Origin: Frischella perrara
Lineage (GTDB): Bacteria > Pseudomonadota > Gammaproteobacteria > Enterobacterales > Orbaceae
Length of the DNA: 64,000 bases
Direction of reading: 5' to 3'
NCBI RefSeq assembly: GCF_000807275.1
Contig: NZ_CP009056.1
Span: 1 to 64,000, forward strand
Below the pieces are notes generated by a model. It had not been told where the DNA came from. It worked only from the letters and a program-made list of their open reading frames with translations, and did not search any database. The position numbers and the translations under genes were made by a program. Each line of letters opens with the position of its first letter. Within the stretch, counting starts at the first letter, position 1. This document shows positions 46,661-56,783 of this stretch, piece after piece.

Positions 46661-46990
46661 TTAAGCAAATTTGAGTAGCGTCATGCCAACAATTAAGCCG
46701 GCAACACCTAACCAACCACGCCAATTTAGTTGTTGCTCAAATAACAGCCATCCTGCCAATGTTGTCGCTATTAATCCGAATCCGCCCCATAAAGCATAAG
46801 CTACCGACAAGTCAATGGCTTTTACCGCTTCAGCTAAACAACTAAAAGCGATAAGTACAAATAAAATAGATAATGTTCCAAATATTTTATTTTTAAAACC
46901 ATTAGAGTATTTTAAAAAAACGTTCGCCACTATATCCAAGATAGCGGCTAAGATTAAAAAGCTCAAATGATACCAATCAAAATTATGCAT
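46661..46990 (-). CDS. mdtI: Spermidine export protein MdtI (SMR family)
   Basis: A 109-residue, four-helix small multidrug resistance protein. It matches E. coli Mdt[19 protein letters not shown], the conserved Glu replaced by Asp in the first helix (LDIVAN against LEIVAN), and [22 protein letters not shown]. It works as a heterodimer with MdtJ. The gene starts 8 bases after mdtJ ends. Confidence 0.93.
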   Translation of the reverse strand: MHNFDWYHLSFLILAAILDIVANVFLKYSNGFKNKIFGTLSILFVLIAFSCLAEAVKAIDLSVAYALWGGFGLIATTLAGWLLFEQQLNWRGWLGVAGLIVGMTLLKFA

Positions 46991-46998
46991 AATAAATC

Positions 46999-47337
46999 CT
47001 AAGATTCTTTAGCGGTTGTTTTTTCACCGGATTCAATTAAAGCAATACTTGCAAAAATAATGATTAACCCTAGTATTTTTTGAAAACTCATTGGGTCATT
47101 AAATAAAATGATACTAAAGAAAATAATAAATACAGTGCCAATCCCTTCCCATAACGCATAAGCTATTCCGATAGGGATACGCTTAATAGCAATAGCTAAG
47201 CAAATATAGGAAAAAGTGATCATCACATACATAATAAGATGACCTAATTGATAGCCATGTATACTGGCATATTTCATTGAGATTGTACCCGTAACCTCGA
47301 ACAGAATAGCTAATAACAAGAATAATCGATAAAACAT
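46999..47337 (-). CDS. mdtJ: Spermidine export protein MdtJ (SMR family)
   Basis: A 112-residue, four-helix SMR protein. [13 protein letters not shown] carries the membrane Glu essential for SMR transport, and [23 protein letters not shown] matches MdtJ. First gene of mdtJI; together they export spermidine. Confidence 0.93.
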   Translation of the reverse strand: MFYRLFLLLAILFEVTGTISMKYASIHGYQLGHLIMYVMITFSYICLAIAIKRIPIGIAYALWEGIGTVFIIFFSIILFNDPMSFQKILGLIIIFASIALIESGEKTTAKES

Positions 47338-47698
47338 AATATCGTCTGAATAACTTAACTTTATATTGATAAAACGTGTTTTTATTTAATAATTTTCAAC
47401 GCTTAATAAGAGATATTGCTAATTGAATTTAAAAAGCAAACAAGGTGCAGCGAATTACAGAGAAGATCGCCAGATGAATTCACCTGCTAAAATGGAAGAA
47501 ATATAAAAAACAAACGTTGATGATGTGTTGAAGAACATAAATATATTATTAAATTAATTGCTTAGCTTAATTTTAACATAGATATTATAAAAAATCACCA
47601 TTCACAGGTTAATCGACGTTATAACATTTGTTAAATTATAATAACTAAAACTGAATTAACTAGAATATGGTGATTTTTATCCGATTGAGTAAAATAAA
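47338..47698. other. Gap between mpl and mdtJ with a long-range inverted repeat
   Basis: A 361-base gap between minus-strand genes. AAAAATCACCAT (47590-47601) and ATGGTGATTTTT (47667-47678) are exact 12-base inverses separated by 65 bases. On the minus strand the structure comes 21 bases after the mpl stop and ends with a T-run (ATGGTGATTTTTT), so it may be a large-loop terminator or a small RNA. Nothing else recognised. Confidence 0.5.
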
Positions 47699-49081
47699 TT
47701 AATCGTCTTCTTGTTTTTGCTGCTCCAATTTCGTTAATTTATCCATAATTTTTTGATGAATTCCACCAAATCCGCCATTACTCATAACTAAAATAACATC
47801 CTTTGATTTAGCATCCTTAGTAATCATTTCGACTAAAAGATCTAAATCACTTGACCAATAAGCAGGTTGTATACATTTTTCGGTAATTTCAGAGACTAAC
47901 CACGGGAGATTTTCAGGTTGATAAATAAAGACTTCATCAGCACGCCCTAAAGCTGGGGCAATTTCATCTTTGCTTACTCCTAATTTCATAGTATTAGAGC
48001 GCGGTTCAAGTACGGTAAATATGCGACGATTAGACCCCACTTTACTTCTTAATGCTTCAAGTGTAGCTAAAATAGCTGTTGGGTGATGGGCAAAATCGTC
48101 ATAGATTTCAATGCCATCGACTTCCCCATATAATTCTAACCGACGTTTGGCATTTACAAAGGTGTTTAAGGCATCACAGGCTTCTTTGGGTTCAATACCA
48201 ACATTATATGCGGCTGCAATAGCCATTAAGGCATTATGCATATTATGTTCACCGACTAAATCATACTCAACGGTACCAACTAATTTTTGCTGTAAATAAA
48301 CATTAAATTTGCTGGCATTATTTGTCAGTTTTTCTGCCTGCCATCCTGATTCGGATTCGGTGTGAGTCTGCTCACTCCAACATCCCCTCGCTAACATATT
48401 TTTTATATTAATATCATCTTGCGGTGAAATAATTAACCCTTTATTTGGAACTAATCTAACTAAATGGTGGAACTGTTTTTGAATAGCTCGTAGATCATCA
48501 AATATATCAGCGTGATCATACTCAAGATTGTTTAAAACCAATGTTTTTGGACAATAATGCATAAATTTAGAACGCTTATCGAAAAATGCACAATCGTACT
48601 CATCGGCTTCAATCACGAAGAAATTACTATCGCCCAAACGTGCTGAAACATTATAATTTCCAGGAACGCCACCAATTAAGAATCCCTGTTGATAATTAGC
48701 TTTTTCCAATATCCAATTAATCATACCTGCGGTAGTTGTTTTTCCATGTGTACCAGCAACCGCAATGACCCAACGATCTTTAAGTACATTGTCATGTAAC
48801 CATTGTGGCGCGGAGATATAAGGAATATTGTTATTTAAAATATGTTCAACACAGGGATTACCTCTGGACATCGCATTACCAATAATCACTAAATCTGGTT
48901 CTGGGGACAATTGACTCGGATCATAACCTTCAATCAGATTAATATTTTCTTGCTCAAGTAATGTGCTCATAGGTGGATAAACGTTTTTATCTGAACCTGT
49001 TACGTTATGCCCTAATGAACGTGCTATTAGGGCAATACCGGTCATAAATGTGCCGCAAATCCCTAAAATATGAATATGCAT
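47699..49081 (-). CDS. mpl: UDP-N-acetylmuramate:L-Ala-gamma-D-Glu-meso-DAP ligase
   Basis: A 460-residue Mur-ligase family enzyme that reattaches recycled murein tripeptide to UDP-MurNAc. ATP site AGTHGKTTTAGMINW, EADEYDCAFFDKRSKF, LNNLEYDHADIF and YDDFAHHPTAI are the Mpl signatures; length matches E. coli Mpl (457). Single gene. It ties to cell-wall recycling along with the nag genes. Confidence 0.97.
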   Translation of the reverse strand: MHIHILGICGTFMTGIALIARSLGHNVTGSDKNVYPPMSTLLEQENINLIEGYDPSQLSPEPDLVIIGNAMSRGNPCVEHILNNNIPYISAPQWLHDNVLKDRWVIAVAGTHGKTTTAGMINWILEKANYQQGFLIGGVPGNYNVSARLGDSNFFVIEADEYDCAFFDKRSKFMHYCPKTLVLNNLEYDHADIFDDLRAIQKQFHHLVRLVPNKGLIISPQDDINIKNMLARGCWSEQTHTESESGWQAEKLTNNASKFNVYLQQKLVGTVEYDLVGEHNMHNALMAIAAAYNVGIEPKEACDALNTFVNAKRRLELYGEVDGIEIYDDFAHHPTAILATLEALRSKVGSNRRIFTVLEPRSNTMKLGVSKDEIAPALGRADEVFIYQPENLPWLVSEITEKCIQPAYWSSDLDLLVEMITKDAKSKDVILVMSNGGFGGIHQKIMDKLTKLEQQKQEDD

Positions 49082-49277
49082 GATAAATCCTTATTTGATT
49101 GTTGCTAGCGAATTATTATACTTATCTTATCGTAAATTAACACTTAAACTGGTTAAATAAACAGTATTTTTTAGTACATTATGTGCTGTTAGTATATTAA
49201 AAAATCTTATGATGATATAAATTTTTATAGCAATATTTTATTTGTAAGTTATTAATTTAATTATATATGTTAAATGG

Positions 49278-51011
49278 TTAACTAATAGGCCAGAGATGTC
49301 GAATTAATAAATTGATAGTTTCATTACCTCTAAATTCGCTGATCTCAAGCTGATAAACAGCTTTAATTCTTTTAATTGATTGATCTGGCCAACAATTTAA
49401 ATCGACATTAAATGCAATCGCATTAAGCAATTGCCCACCGTTTAATGGTTCAAGCACCATGCTTAGGTGATTATTTTTAACGCGCTTTTGTTGGTGGATT
49501 AGAAATTCTCCATCAAAAAGGGGCTCTGGGAAGTTTGCCCCCCAAGGTCCACCTTCTCGCAATATTTTAGCCGTTGCTAGATTAAAATCATGGCTGTCAA
49601 TTTCACCATCAGTCATAATTTCCTTTTTCAGACTAACGGTTTTGAGAATATTATTTACTTCTTCTTCAAAATAATGACTAAACTTATTAAGATTTTCTTC
49701 TGGTATTGTTAATCCGGCTGCCATAGCATGTCCACCAAAACAGGTGATTAATTTAGGATAGCGGTTATGAATAGTCTCCAAAATATTACGTAAATGGACG
49801 TTATTAATTGAGCGTCCAGATCCTTTAAGAAAACCATTATCTGCTTTAGCAAATGAAATGACAGGGCGATAAAGTTTATCCTTAATGCGAGATGATAATA
49901 CGCCAATGACTCCTTGATGAAATTCTGGATGATAAATGACAAAGCTGTTGGAACTTTTGACACTTTTATTGTCAAGTTTATCAATAAATGATAATGCTTC
50001 TTGTTGCATCGTTTGCTCAATCATTTTTCTTTCACTATTGAGTGATTCTAAAACTTCAGCTATTTTCAACGCACTTTTATCATCCTTAGTGAGTAACAAC
50101 TCAACACTTAGAGACATATTATTAATTCTACCGGCGGCATTTAATCGGGGTGCAAGATAAAATGAAAGATCCTGTGCGGTTAAATTGCGTATATTACGAC
50201 CGGCAATGGTAATAAGTGCTTTTATACCTGCACAACAGTAGCCGGCTTGAATACGTTTCAAACCTTGTTGTATTAGTATGCGGTTATTTTGATCGAGGGT
50301 CACCACATCGGCAACAGTCCCTAATGCAACTAAATCTAGCAATGCACCCAGCTTATATTCGGGTAAATGATGTTGTTCAAACCAATTATACTGGCGTAAT
50401 AATGCTCTAAATGCTGACATAAAATAAAATGTCACACCCACACCGGCTAGGTTCTTAGATGGAAATGGGCAATCTTGCAAATTAGGATTAATAATCGCAT
50501 CCGCATCCGGCAGTATTTCAGGTGGCAAATGATGATCAGTAATAATCACTTTGATATCATGTTGTTTAGCATAATCAACCGCTTCTGTGGCTGAAATACC
50601 GTTATCGACAGTAATGATTAATGAGGCTTGTTGTGCTATAGCGCGTTCGACAACCGATATACTTAGACCATAACCATCTTCAAAGCGATCTGGAATGATA
50701 TAGCTAACATTCTTAACACCAAATTCTCTTAAAGCCGTCATAATTAGCGCCGTGCTAGTAGCGCCATCCGTATCAAAATCACCCACTATCAGGATTTTTT
50801 TTTCTGCGTTTGCCATTTGATAGAGCAGTTCTGTCGCTTGTTTAATATTAGCTAGTGGATGATAATCCAATAATGCTTGTGTAGAATTATCTAACTGATC
50901 ATCAGATGTAATACCTCGCGCGATATAGATACGTCGCAACAAAGGATGAATCGTTTCGGAAAGTTTGATTTGTTTATTGACTTCGCGTCTGGTTATCACA
51001 GAATTTGGCAT
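49278..51011 (-). CDS. recJ: Single-stranded-DNA-specific exonuclease RecJ
   Basis: A 577-residue DHH-family 5'-3' exonuclease for recombination and repair. Motifs DFDTDGATSTAL, VDNGISA, ITDHHLPP (DHH), NPNLQDCPFPSKNLAGVGV and the C-terminal GGHAMAAGLTI with an OB-fold tail match E. coli RecJ (577). Last gene of xerD-dsbC-recJ, the E. coli order, 76 bases after dsbC. Confidence 0.97.
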   Translation of the reverse strand: MPNSVITRREVNKQIKLSETIHPLLRRIYIARGITSDDQLDNSTQALLDYHPLANIKQATELLYQMANAEKKILIVGDFDTDGATSTALIMTALREFGVKNVSYIIPDRFEDGYGLSISVVERAIAQQASLIITVDNGISATEAVDYAKQHDIKVIITDHHLPPEILPDADAIINPNLQDCPFPSKNLAGVGVTFYFMSAFRALLRQYNWFEQHHLPEYKLGALLDLVALGTVADVVTLDQNNRILIQQGLKRIQAGYCCAGIKALITIAGRNIRNLTAQDLSFYLAPRLNAAGRINNMSLSVELLLTKDDKSALKIAEVLESLNSERKMIEQTMQQEALSFIDKLDNKSVKSSNSFVIYHPEFHQGVIGVLSSRIKDKLYRPVISFAKADNGFLKGSGRSINNVHLRNILETIHNRYPKLITCFGGHAMAAGLTIPEENLNKFSHYFEEEVNNILKTVSLKKEIMTDGEIDSHDFNLATAKILREGGPWGANFPEPLFDGEFLIHQQKRVKNNHLSMVLEPLNGGQLLNAIAFNVDLNCWPDQSIKRIKAVYQLEISEFRGNETINLLIRHLWPIS

Positions 51012-51087
51012 AATTTTTTAATTTTAATAAATGGATAGGTTTACGATATCGTCATAAACCCATTTTGAGGATTAAATAAAGCAATAA

Positions 51088-51792
51088 TTAGTTAATATCA
51101 TCAAGAACTTTTATTAATTCCGCTGCCGGTACATAGCCAGAGAGCAATTGACCGTTTTGCAGAACAATTGCCGGCGTACCAGTAAGACCAATTTGACGAC
51201 CTACTTCATATTGTGTTTTAACAAAAGGAACTAGACTTGATGCAGGTGTGATAGTGCCCCCTTTATATGCATTATCAAAGGCTGCTTTGCGGTCTACAGC
51301 ACTCCATATTGATTGCATATCTTTAGCTACTTGAGAATTTAACCCTTGTCTTGGAAAGGCAAAATAATGGACTGAAATACCAGCATCAAGATAACTTTGA
51401 ATCTCTTGGTGAAGTTTCTTACAGTAGCTACATGTGTAATCAGTAAATACTGAAATCACATATTTTTCATTTTCCGCCTGATATACAATTGCATTTTTGT
51501 CTATACTAGCGATTAACTTTGCATTATAAGGATTGGCTATATTTTCGGGTTTATCACCTTGCATATTAAATATAGGACCTTGTGTGATGAATTGACCATC
51601 TTCAGTGATATAGAGTACCCCATCTGGAGAAATAACCGTTTTAATTGAAGCTATAGGTGATGATTCAATTTTGATATCTGTTGATGGATAGCCTAGTTTA
51701 TTTAATGTGTTTAAGATATCAGCGTCAGACGCTTGAGCGACACTGATTGATGCTCCTAAGACGATTGTTAAAGTAGAAATCAGTTTTTTCAT
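51088..51792 (-). CDS. dsbC: Protein disulfide isomerase DsbC
   Basis: A 234-residue periplasmic protein. Signal peptide MKKLISTLTIVLGASISVAQA, N-terminal dimerisation domain (about 22-80), then a thioredoxin domain with intact active site CSYC in TDYTCSYCKKLHQEI and cis-proline GTPAIV. It shuffles wrong disulfides. Its CxxC is intact, in contrast to the DsbA-like protein at 3658-4314. Lies between xerD and recJ. Confidence 0.97.
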   Translation of the reverse strand: MKKLISTLTIVLGASISVAQASDADILNTLNKLGYPSTDIKIESSPIASIKTVISPDGVLYITEDGQFITQGPIFNMQGDKPENIANPYNAKLIASIDKNAIVYQAENEKYVISVFTDYTCSYCKKLHQEIQSYLDAGISVHYFAFPRQGLNSQVAKDMQSIWSAVDRKAAFDNAYKGGTITPASSLVPFVKTQYEVGRQIGLTGTPAIVLQNGQLLSGYVPAAELIKVLDDIN

Positions 51793-51834
51793 TATTTGGA
51801 TCCTAGTATCAATATTGTTGATAAATATAGAAAT

Positions 51835-52734
51835 TTAAGCTCTTGGATGGTGTATACGATGTAAATGCTTCAGGCGTTCAGTTGCAACATGAGTATAAAT
51901 TTGTGTTGTAGATAAACTACTATGTCCTAATAACATTTGAACTACCCGTAGATCTGCGCCATGATTAAGTAAATGCGTGGCAAACGCGTGACGTAATACA
52001 TGGGGCGATAACGCATCCACATCAATATTCGTTAGTATGGCATAATATTTGATACGATGCCAGAATGTCTGTCTGGTCATTTTTATTCCCAAACGGCTAG
52101 GAAATAAAATATCATTAGCTCCTCGTTTGAGTAAATTATCACGACTATATTTTAGATAGTATTCTAACCAATAAATTGCTTCCTCGCCAATAGGAACTAA
52201 GCGCTCTTTATTTCCTTTACCTATTATCCTAACCACACCTTGATTTAAGCTGATATCATTTAAATGCAATCCTACTAGTTCCGAAACACGTAACCCTGTT
52301 GCATAAAGTAGCTCTAACATTGCCTTATCACGTATTTCTAACTCATCTTCAAGATTAGGCGATTGTAATAATGCCTCAACCTGTGATTCAGTTAAGTCTT
52401 TAGGTAATTTCTTGGGTAGTTTTGGTGAGGATAAAACGACGGATGGATCGTCATGGCGATAATTTTCACGATATAAATATTGGTATAAGCGCTTAATTGC
52501 ACTAAGTAAACGTGCTGAACTACTAGCTTTATAACCTTTTTCTACTCTTTGCAGTAAAAAATCTTGTAGATGACTAGTTGTGGCCGTTAACAATGTCACA
52601 TTGTGTTCTTCTAGCGCTTTCGTTAAGGCTTGTAAATCTAAACGATAAGATTGAATGGTATTATCAGCCAAGTTTTTTTCAAACCAAAGTGAATCTAAAA
52701 ACTGTTCTAATAATACATTGTTCTGTGACATCAT
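51835..52734 (-). CDS. xerD: Tyrosine recombinase XerD
   Basis: A 299-residue site-specific recombinase that resolves chromosome dimers at dif with XerC. Catalytic residues are visible: Arg in ATGLRVSELVGL, Lys in GKGNKERL, His and Arg in SPHVLRHAFATH, His in LLGHSSLSTTQ and nucleophile Tyr in QIYTHVATERL. AAGG is 3 bases from ATG 52734 and 6 bases from ATG 52731, so the second may be used. First gene of the xerD-dsbC-recJ set. Confidence 0.98.
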   Translation of the reverse strand: MMSQNNVLLEQFLDSLWFEKNLADNTIQSYRLDLQALTKALEEHNVTLLTATTSHLQDFLLQRVEKGYKASSSARLLSAIKRLYQYLYRENYRHDDPSVVLSSPKLPKKLPKDLTESQVEALLQSPNLEDELEIRDKAMLELLYATGLRVSELVGLHLNDISLNQGVVRIIGKGNKERLVPIGEEAIYWLEYYLKYSRDNLLKRGANDILFPSRLGIKMTRQTFWHRIKYYAILTNIDVDALSPHVLRHAFATHLLNHGADLRVVQMLLGHSSLSTTQIYTHVATERLKHLHRIHHPRA

Positions 52735-52753
52735 TAACCTTTTCCGCTAGTAA

Positions 52754-53791
52754 TTAATAGATAGTCCGGCTATTTCTAAAGCATAACTTTTCAATACCAC
52801 TGACGATATTTTTAGCTAATCGTTCCGTAATTTTCTTACGTCGATGATATTTAACACTGATAATTTTATAACTATCTATTAGTGAAAGTATAACATCATC
52901 ACTTGTATTAATTTCATCTACTAGTCCTTTCTCTTTTGCTTGTACGGCAAACCAATGTTCTCCTGTTGCAACTTCTTGAATATCAACATTTGGACGGTTT
53001 TCGAAAACAAAATCCTTAAATAATAGATGTGTTTCTTCTAATTCTTGTTGGAATTTCTTTCGTCCTTCTTCTGTGTTCTCACCAAACATGGTTAAAGTTC
53101 GCTTATATTGACCAGCAGTTTGTAATTCAATGTCAATGTCATTTTTTTTCAATAACCGATGGAAATTAGGTATTTGGGCAACAACACCAATTGAACCTAT
53201 TATGGCAAACGGGGCAGCTATTATTTTGTTTGCAGTACATGCCATCATATAACCACCGCTAGCAGCAACTTTATCGACTACCGCAGTCAGGTCAATGTCA
53301 CGTTGACGAAAACGTAATAGTTGTGATGCAGCAAGTCCATAACCATGCACAACACCGCCAGGACTTTCCAGTTTTAATAGTACTTTATCTTCGGGTTTTA
53401 TTATTGAAATAATGGCGGTAACTTCTTGACGAAGATCTTCCACTTCGTGGGCATCGACACTCCCATTGAAACTCAATACATAGCAGTTTGGTTTATTATG
53501 ATTTGTATTATCAGATTGTGACTTTTGAGCTTGTTTTAGCTGTTTTTTTTCTTTTTTGCGTTGTTGCTTTTGTTGTTTATTGAATTCTTTGGTAGCAACA
53601 TCATCCATGATATTGCGTAGCATTGTTTCTTTGGTGTTCTGATATTCTTCCGTTATATCTTTAATTTCAAAGCTACCAGTTGGCATTGATTTCTTTTTTT
53701 GAGCAAAAATAAAAAGCAAAACAGCAAAAATAGCGATAACAATCGTCACTGTTTCAGCAAGAAAAACGAAATATTGAGAAAGCCACTGCAT
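52754..53791 (-). CDS. sohB: Inner membrane peptidase SohB (S49 family)
   Basis: A protein of about 345 residues. It has an N-terminal TM (about 8-32), a basic linker (about 75-105), then an S49 protease domain with LESPGGVVHGYGLAASQL, KVAASGGYMMAC and FAIIGSIGVVAQIPNFHRLLKK. It matches E. coli SohB. I place the start at ATG 53791 (MQWLSQYFVFLAETVT), which has a strong AGGGGAA site and aligns with E. coli MELLSEYGLFLAK; the frame runs 13 codons further up without homology. Serine-lysine type periplasmic protease. Confidence 0.95.
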   Translation of the reverse strand: MQWLSQYFVFLAETVTIVIAIFAVLLFIFAQKKKSMPTGSFEIKDITEEYQNTKETMLRNIMDDVATKEFNKQQKQQRKKEKKQLKQAQKSQSDNTNHNKPNCYVLSFNGSVDAHEVEDLRQEVTAIISIIKPEDKVLLKLESPGGVVHGYGLAASQLLRFRQRDIDLTAVVDKVAASGGYMMACTANKIIAAPFAIIGSIGVVAQIPNFHRLLKKNDIDIELQTAGQYKRTLTMFGENTEEGRKKFQQELEETHLLFKDFVFENRPNVDIQEVATGEHWFAVQAKEKGLVDEINTSDDVILSLIDSYKIISVKYHRRKKITERLAKNIVSGIEKLCFRNSRTIY

Positions 53792-54188
53792 AATATATTT
53801 ATTCCCCTTAATTATTAATCGGTATGCCATGCGTTATTGCGTTTCATTAAGCACACTCGGTTTATTACGATTTAAACCGATTCATGATTGAGTAATGAAC
53901 GTTAATCTCATACTTAAAACTATTTTAATGATGAAGTAAGACTATCATAGCAAATTTACGCAACAATCGTCGATTTTACGTGTTTTTTACTCAATAATTA
54001 ATGTTAGTAAGAATCAATATTTCGGTATTATGTTGTCGATTATTGGGCTATTTTCTTTTAAGGTTTATTATAGAAAAAATCTATAACTTATCGTAGGTTA
54101 AAATCATATCTTTATTCAATAAAACAATTTTAATATACTATTCTACTCACGCAAACGGCGTAATAAACTAAACAATGAGACGCTCATT
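53792..54188. promoter_or_regulatory. sohB / fhs divergent control region
   Basis: A 397-base gap. An 8-bp inverted repeat TCGGTTTA / TAAACCGA (53857-53880) lies near sohB. Near fhs, TATACT (54134-54139) is a likely -10, and ACGCAAACG (54149-54157) right after it equals the left half of the PurR operator; the right half is poor. The 15 bases before the fhs start fold as AATGAG-ACG-CTCATT (54174-54188), covering the only Shine-Dalgarno-like GAG. Confidence 0.45.
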
Positions 54189-55901
54189 ATGACAAAAATA
54201 AATCAGTTATTGCCAATTGATCAGATAGCACAACAATGTGGCATTGATCATGATCATCTAATTCCTCATGGCAAATACGTTGCTAAAGTTGATTTATCAA
54301 TTATTAAAGCCAATCAGAATAAAGCTAAAGGTAAACTGGTACTGGTCACAGCGATCACCCCAACACCTTTAGGGGAAGGAAAAACCGTTAATACTATCGG
54401 GTTAAGCGAAGGTTTAAACTATATCGGTAAGAAAGCAATTGCTTGTATTCGACAACCAAGTTTAGGACCCGTATTTGGTGTCAAAGGTGGCGCTGCAGGT
54501 GGTGGTCAAGCTGAAGTATTGCCAATGGAAACACTTAATTTACACCTGACTGGTGATATACATGCTATCACCGCCGCCCATGACTTAGCATCAGCTGCAA
54601 TTGACTCACGCTTATACCATGAAGAGCGTTTGGGTGATGAATTTACCGCTAAAACCGGTTTACCGCGGCTAAATTTCGATAAAGATCGAATTATTTGGAA
54701 GCGTGTAATTGATCATAATGATCGTGCATTACGTCATGTAACAGTCGGCCTCGGTGGTGGTGTCAATGGTATCGAACGTCGAGATGGATTTGAAATAACG
54801 GCTGCATCTGAATTAATGGCAATATTAGCATTAGCCAATGATTTACATGATATGCGTCAACGTATTGGTAAGATTATTCTTGGTTATAATACGGAAGGTG
54901 GTGTTATTACCGCTGAAGATTTGGAAGTCGCAGGTGCGATGACAGTATTATTGAAAGAAGCTATTCATCCTAACTTGATGCAGACAATTGAAAATACGCC
55001 AGTATTGATTCATGCCGGACCATTTGCCAATATTGCTCACGGTAATTCATCCGTTATTGCTGATCGCGTTGCTTTGCCATTAGCTGATTATGTTATTACT
55101 GAAGCCGGTTTTGGCTCGGATATGGGGATGGAAAAATTCTTCAATATTAAATATCGTCAATCTGGTATTGCGCCGTCATGTATAGTCTTAGTGGCAACGG
55201 TACGTAGTTTAAAATCCAATAGCGGTAAATATAACATAAAACCAGGACAGCCTATTCCTAAAGAGATATCAGAATCAAATGTCGAATTGCTCGAAATTGG
55301 TGCAGCTAATTTAGCTTGGCATATTCAAAATGCCAAAAGTTATGGTATGCCAGTGATTGTAGCAATCAATCGTTTTCCGCATGATAGTGATGAAGAATTG
55401 GCATTTTTACAACAATATGCATTACATCATGGTGCTTTTGCATGTGAAGTCAGTGAGGTCTTTACTAAAGGTGGTAAAGGTGCAGAAAAATTGGCAAGAC
55501 ATGTCGTCAATGCCTGTGAGCAAAAGAGTGAAATTAAGCTACCTTATCAAAGTGATGATAAATTAATGGTTAAAATTGAGAAAATAGCTAAAAAATATGG
55601 TGCTAAGAAGATAAACTTATCGGAACAAGCAAAAAAAGATATTCAGGATATTGAGAATCTGCAATTAGATCATTTACCATTATGTGTGGCTAAAACGCCA
55701 ATGTCCATTAGCGCTGATCCAGCACTAAAAAATGTGCCAATTGATTTTGATATCGATATTAGTCATTTAGCTATTTCAGCAGGGGCTGGATTTATTCGCG
55801 TTTATGCCGGTAATATTATGACAATGCCAGGGTTAGGTACTAATCCAGCATATCGTCAAATTGATATTGATGAAAATGGTCAAGTAGTTGGTTTAAGTTA
55901 A
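54189..55901 (+). CDS. fhs: Formate-tetrahydrofolate ligase
   Basis: A 570-residue enzyme that makes 10-formyl-THF from formate, THF and ATP. ATP site [16 protein letters not shown] and [20 protein letters not shown] are diagnostic, and the remainder aligns to the family end ([17 protein letters not shown]). It supplies one-carbon units for purines and fMet from formate. E. coli has no fhs; many host-associated gammaproteobacteria and fermenters do. It shares one base with the next gene (TAATG). Confidence 0.97.
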   Translation: MTKINQLLPIDQIAQQCGIDHDHLIPHGKYVAKVDLSIIKANQNKAKGKLVLVTAITPTPLGEGKTVNTIGLSEGLNYIGKKAIACIRQPSLGPVFGVKGGAAGGGQAEVLPMETLNLHLTGDIHAITAAHDLASAAIDSRLYHEERLGDEFTAKTGLPRLNFDKDRIIWKRVIDHNDRALRHVTVGLGGGVNGIERRDGFEITAASELMAILALANDLHDMRQRIGKIILGYNTEGGVITAEDLEVAGAMTVLLKEAIHPNLMQTIENTPVLIHAGPFANIAHGNSSVIADRVALPLADYVITEAGFGSDMGMEKFFNIKYRQSGIAPSCIVLVATVRSLKSNSGKYNIKPGQPIPKEISESNVELLEIGAANLAWHIQNAKSYGMPVIVAINRFPHDSDEELAFLQQYALHHGAFACEVSEVFTKGGKGAEKLARHVVNACEQKSEIKLPYQSDDKLMVKIEKIAKKYGAKKINLSEQAKKDIQDIENLQLDHLPLCVAKTPMSISADPALKNVPIDFDIDISHLAISAGAGFIRVYAGNIMTMPGLGTNPAYRQIDIDENGQVVGLS

Positions 55902-56275
55902 TGACAACAGTTTTAACAGCTTATATAGATGAGCAAAATTGTATCGGTTGTGGTAAATGCATACGTGTTTGCCCAACTGATGCTATTGTAGGAGCAAGAC
56001 ATTTGCTTCATACCGTTATTCCTCAATACTGTACTTCTTGCGAGAACTGTATTAATGCTTGTCCGACGAATTGTATTATTCTGCAAACACCATCAATTGC
56101 GATGTCAAAGTATGCTGAAAATCAATTAAAAATGAAGAAGCAAATTCGCTTAACTGCTAAACCGCTATTAGAAGTCAAACCAGCTACTACGTCAGCTGTC
56201 ACGGGAGACATACGTAAACAGCAGGTTGCAGATGCCATTGCTCGCGCTAAAGCTCGTCGAAATCAAGCGCAATAA
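55901..56275 (+). CDS. 2[4Fe-4S] ferredoxin, RnfB-like with RnfC-like tail
   Basis: A 124-residue soluble protein. Two full clusters of ligands, [12 protein letters not shown] and [12 protein letters not shown], frame [18 protein letters not shown], which resembles the ferredoxin module of RnfB/RsxB (DAIVGATRAMHTV). The C-terminus, [16 protein letters not shown], resembles the Ala-rich repeats at the end of RnfC. So it looks like a detached piece of the Rnf electron carrier system. Its start overlaps the fhs stop by one base (TAATG), so translation is coupled to fhs. Its partner is unknown: possibly a formate-linked oxidoreductase, or Rnf. Confidence 0.85.
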   Translation: MTTVLTAYIDEQNCIGCGKCIRVCPTDAIVGARHLLHTVIPQYCTSCENCINACPTNCIILQTPSIAMSKYAENQLKMKKQIRLTAKPLLEVKPATTSAVTGDIRKQQVADAIARAKARRNQAQ

Positions 56276-56287
56276 TACCTTAAAATC

Positions 56288-56316
56288 AAAAGACCTGCTC
56301 TAACGGCAGGTCTTTT
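56288..56316. terminator. Bidirectional terminator between the ferredoxin gene and hupA
   Basis: AAAAGACCTGC / GCAGGTCTTTT, an 11-bp stem with a 7-base loop, T-runs on both strands. Confidence 0.93.
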
Positions 56317-56341
56317 AAAAAATTATTATTTTTGGTTCCAA

Positions 56342-56614
56342 CTATTTTACAGCGTCTTTAAGACCTTTACCAGCAACGAATGCAGGAACAGTTGTTGCTG
56401 CAATTTTAATTTCTTTACCAGTTTTAGGGTTACGGCCAGTTCGCGCTTTACGGCTATTTACCTTAAAGGTACCAAAACCGACTAACTGTACAGAATCACC
56501 TTTTTCTAAGCTTTCAGTGATCGCAGACAACGTTGCTTCAAGGGCATTTTTAGCCGCAACTTTAGTAATGTTCGCTTTAGCCGCAATAGCATCTACAAGT
56601 TCTGTTTTGTTCAT
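56342..56614 (-). CDS. hupA: DNA-binding protein HU-alpha
   Basis: A 90-residue HU subunit that bends and compacts DNA and supports oriC function. It matches E. coli HU-alpha ([61 protein letters not shown]). I choose ATG 56614 because AAGG lies 8 bases upstream and homologues start MNKT; the ATG two codons earlier is too close to AAGG. Follows yjaG as in E. coli. Confidence 0.96.
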   Translation of the reverse strand: MNKTELVDAIAAKANITKVAAKNALEATLSAITESLEKGDSVQLVGFGTFKVNSRKARTGRNPKTGKEIKIAATTVPAFVAGKGLKDAVK

Positions 56615-56783
56615 GGACATATCCTTACATAATAATTTATAGTTGAGAATAGAAGTTAAAACTACGATACGAAGTATAACTCCAAGTTAAGCACAGATCG
56701 ATATTACCACCCAATGTAGACTATATTTCACTAAGATTAAAGTATAATTTAAAAAAAATGTTTAAAAGCTAGATTGTTGCCTA

